64,000 bases of DNA from Rosenbergiella gaditana (GTDB lineage Bacteria; Pseudomonadota; Gammaproteobacteria; Enterobacterales; Enterobacteriaceae), in contig NZ_JABBFR010000004.1 in assembly GCF_018494065.1 (NCBI RefSeq), positions 1-64,000 on the forward strand, written 5' to 3'. Position 1 is the first letter of the stretch. Every line of letters starts with the position of its first letter. The position numbers and the translations under genes were made by a program. This document shows positions 63,754 through 64,000 of this stretch, in pieces. Below the pieces are notes generated by a model. That model had not been told where the DNA came from. It did no database searches and worked only from the letters and a program-made list of their open reading frames with translations.

Positions 63754-64000
63754 TCATGCTCCCGGACCGTGGCCAATAGCGCTTCAAGCTCAGTGAAGAC
63801 CTGAGTCGGAGTTATATCAATTAGGCTTTGGTGATATCCCTGGTCGGCCTCTCCCTTACGGATTTTATGGTAGCCCGTGATTAAGCGGATGATGCGGGCG
63901 TTATCGGTTAAAGGTGGTGTGAAGTCTGGGCTACTCGGCCCATAAAGGGCGACCAATGGTCGTCCTAGAGCGGCGGCAATGTGCATTAATCCTGAGTCAT
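63741..64000 (-). CDS. waaF: LPS heptosyltransferase II WaaF, C-terminal part
   Basis: Only the last 85 or so codons are in the window; the gene continues to the right. DSGLMHIAAALGRPLVALYG, PSSPDFTPPLTDNARIIRLI and YHKIRKGEADQGYHQSLIDI match the end of WaaF, including the ADP-heptose-binding DSGLMH. It adds the second heptose. It is coupled to waaC by a 13-base overlap. Confidence 0.95.
   Translation of the reverse strand, partial: DSGLMHIAAALGRPLVALYGPSSPDFTPPLTDNARIIRLITGYHKIRKGEADQGYHQSLIDITPTQVFTELEALLATVREHECAS

Overview
The window reads as the chromosome of a gammaproteobacterium of the order Enterobacterales. The polA, dsbA, rph-pyrE, dut-coaBC-radC-rpmBG-mutM-coaD-waaA and waaG/P/Y/L/C/F proteins are close to but clearly diverged from E. 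coli, and base composition is moderate. An Erwiniaceae-type genus (Pantoea, Tatumella or Rosenbergiella-like) is my best guess, not proven. Backbone gene order differs from E. coli: a 5S rRNA end followed by mobA-srkA-dsbA-polA sits in the same window as yicC...waa, which are far apart in E. coli K-12. mobB, yihD and Spot 42 RNA are not seen.

Layout. (1) 1-5.5 kb: 5S rRNA 3' end, mobA, srkA-dsbA, polA. (2) 5.5-18.9 kb, metabolic accessory genes: D-cysteine desulfhydrase, lipocalin, DUF421 protein, YceI, then a purine block (OprD-type porin, 8-oxoguanine deaminase, NCS2 permease) divergent from a second porin. A near-perfect NtrC site and a sigma-54-like promoter lie between them, which suggests nitrogen-limitation control. 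The taurine operon tauABCD, an RcnB-like protein and an alpha/beta hydrolase follow. (3) 19.1-22.4 kb: a large autotransporter with a metzincin-like zinc protease passenger. (4) 22.8-33.9 kb: a tandem array of seven two-gene cassettes, each a DUF3289-type gene overlapping a DUF943-type gene. Four are intact, the others truncated or frameshifted. They are interrupted by a Phd/RelE toxin-antitoxin pair with an EVE-domain gene, an IS3 transposase scrap and phage-tail scraps. (5) 34.0-45.6 kb: a satellite/PICI-like integrated element next to the 3' end of yicC. It carries a tyrosine integrase, AlpA regulator, SSB and an AntA/DUF927 chimera, and two mirror-image arrays of 9-bp iterons 6 kb apart. 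Cargo includes two Tlde1-type (L,D-transpeptidase-like, type VI effector family) gene pairs and a LexA-box operon with an A-AAA-AAA frameshift site joining two reading frames. (6) 45.7-64 kb, backbone: yicC, a DUF3574 lipoprotein, nupC, rph-pyrE, slmA, dut, coaBC, radC, rpmB-rpmG, mutM, coaD, waaA and the LPS core genes waaG-waaP-GT8-waaY-waaZ-like-waaL, convergent with waaC-waaF.

Two themes run through the accessory part. One is interbacterial competition: coupled effector/immunity-like pairs, repeatedly duplicated, recombined and truncated, with the two Tlde1-type pairs as the clearest members. The other is a mobile element whose replication and regulation signals (paired iteron arrays, 21-bp spaced operators, a LexA box) can be read directly from the sequence. 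Functions of the DUF families, the frameshift operon and the iterons are inference. Family names come from recognition of motifs, with no database search.
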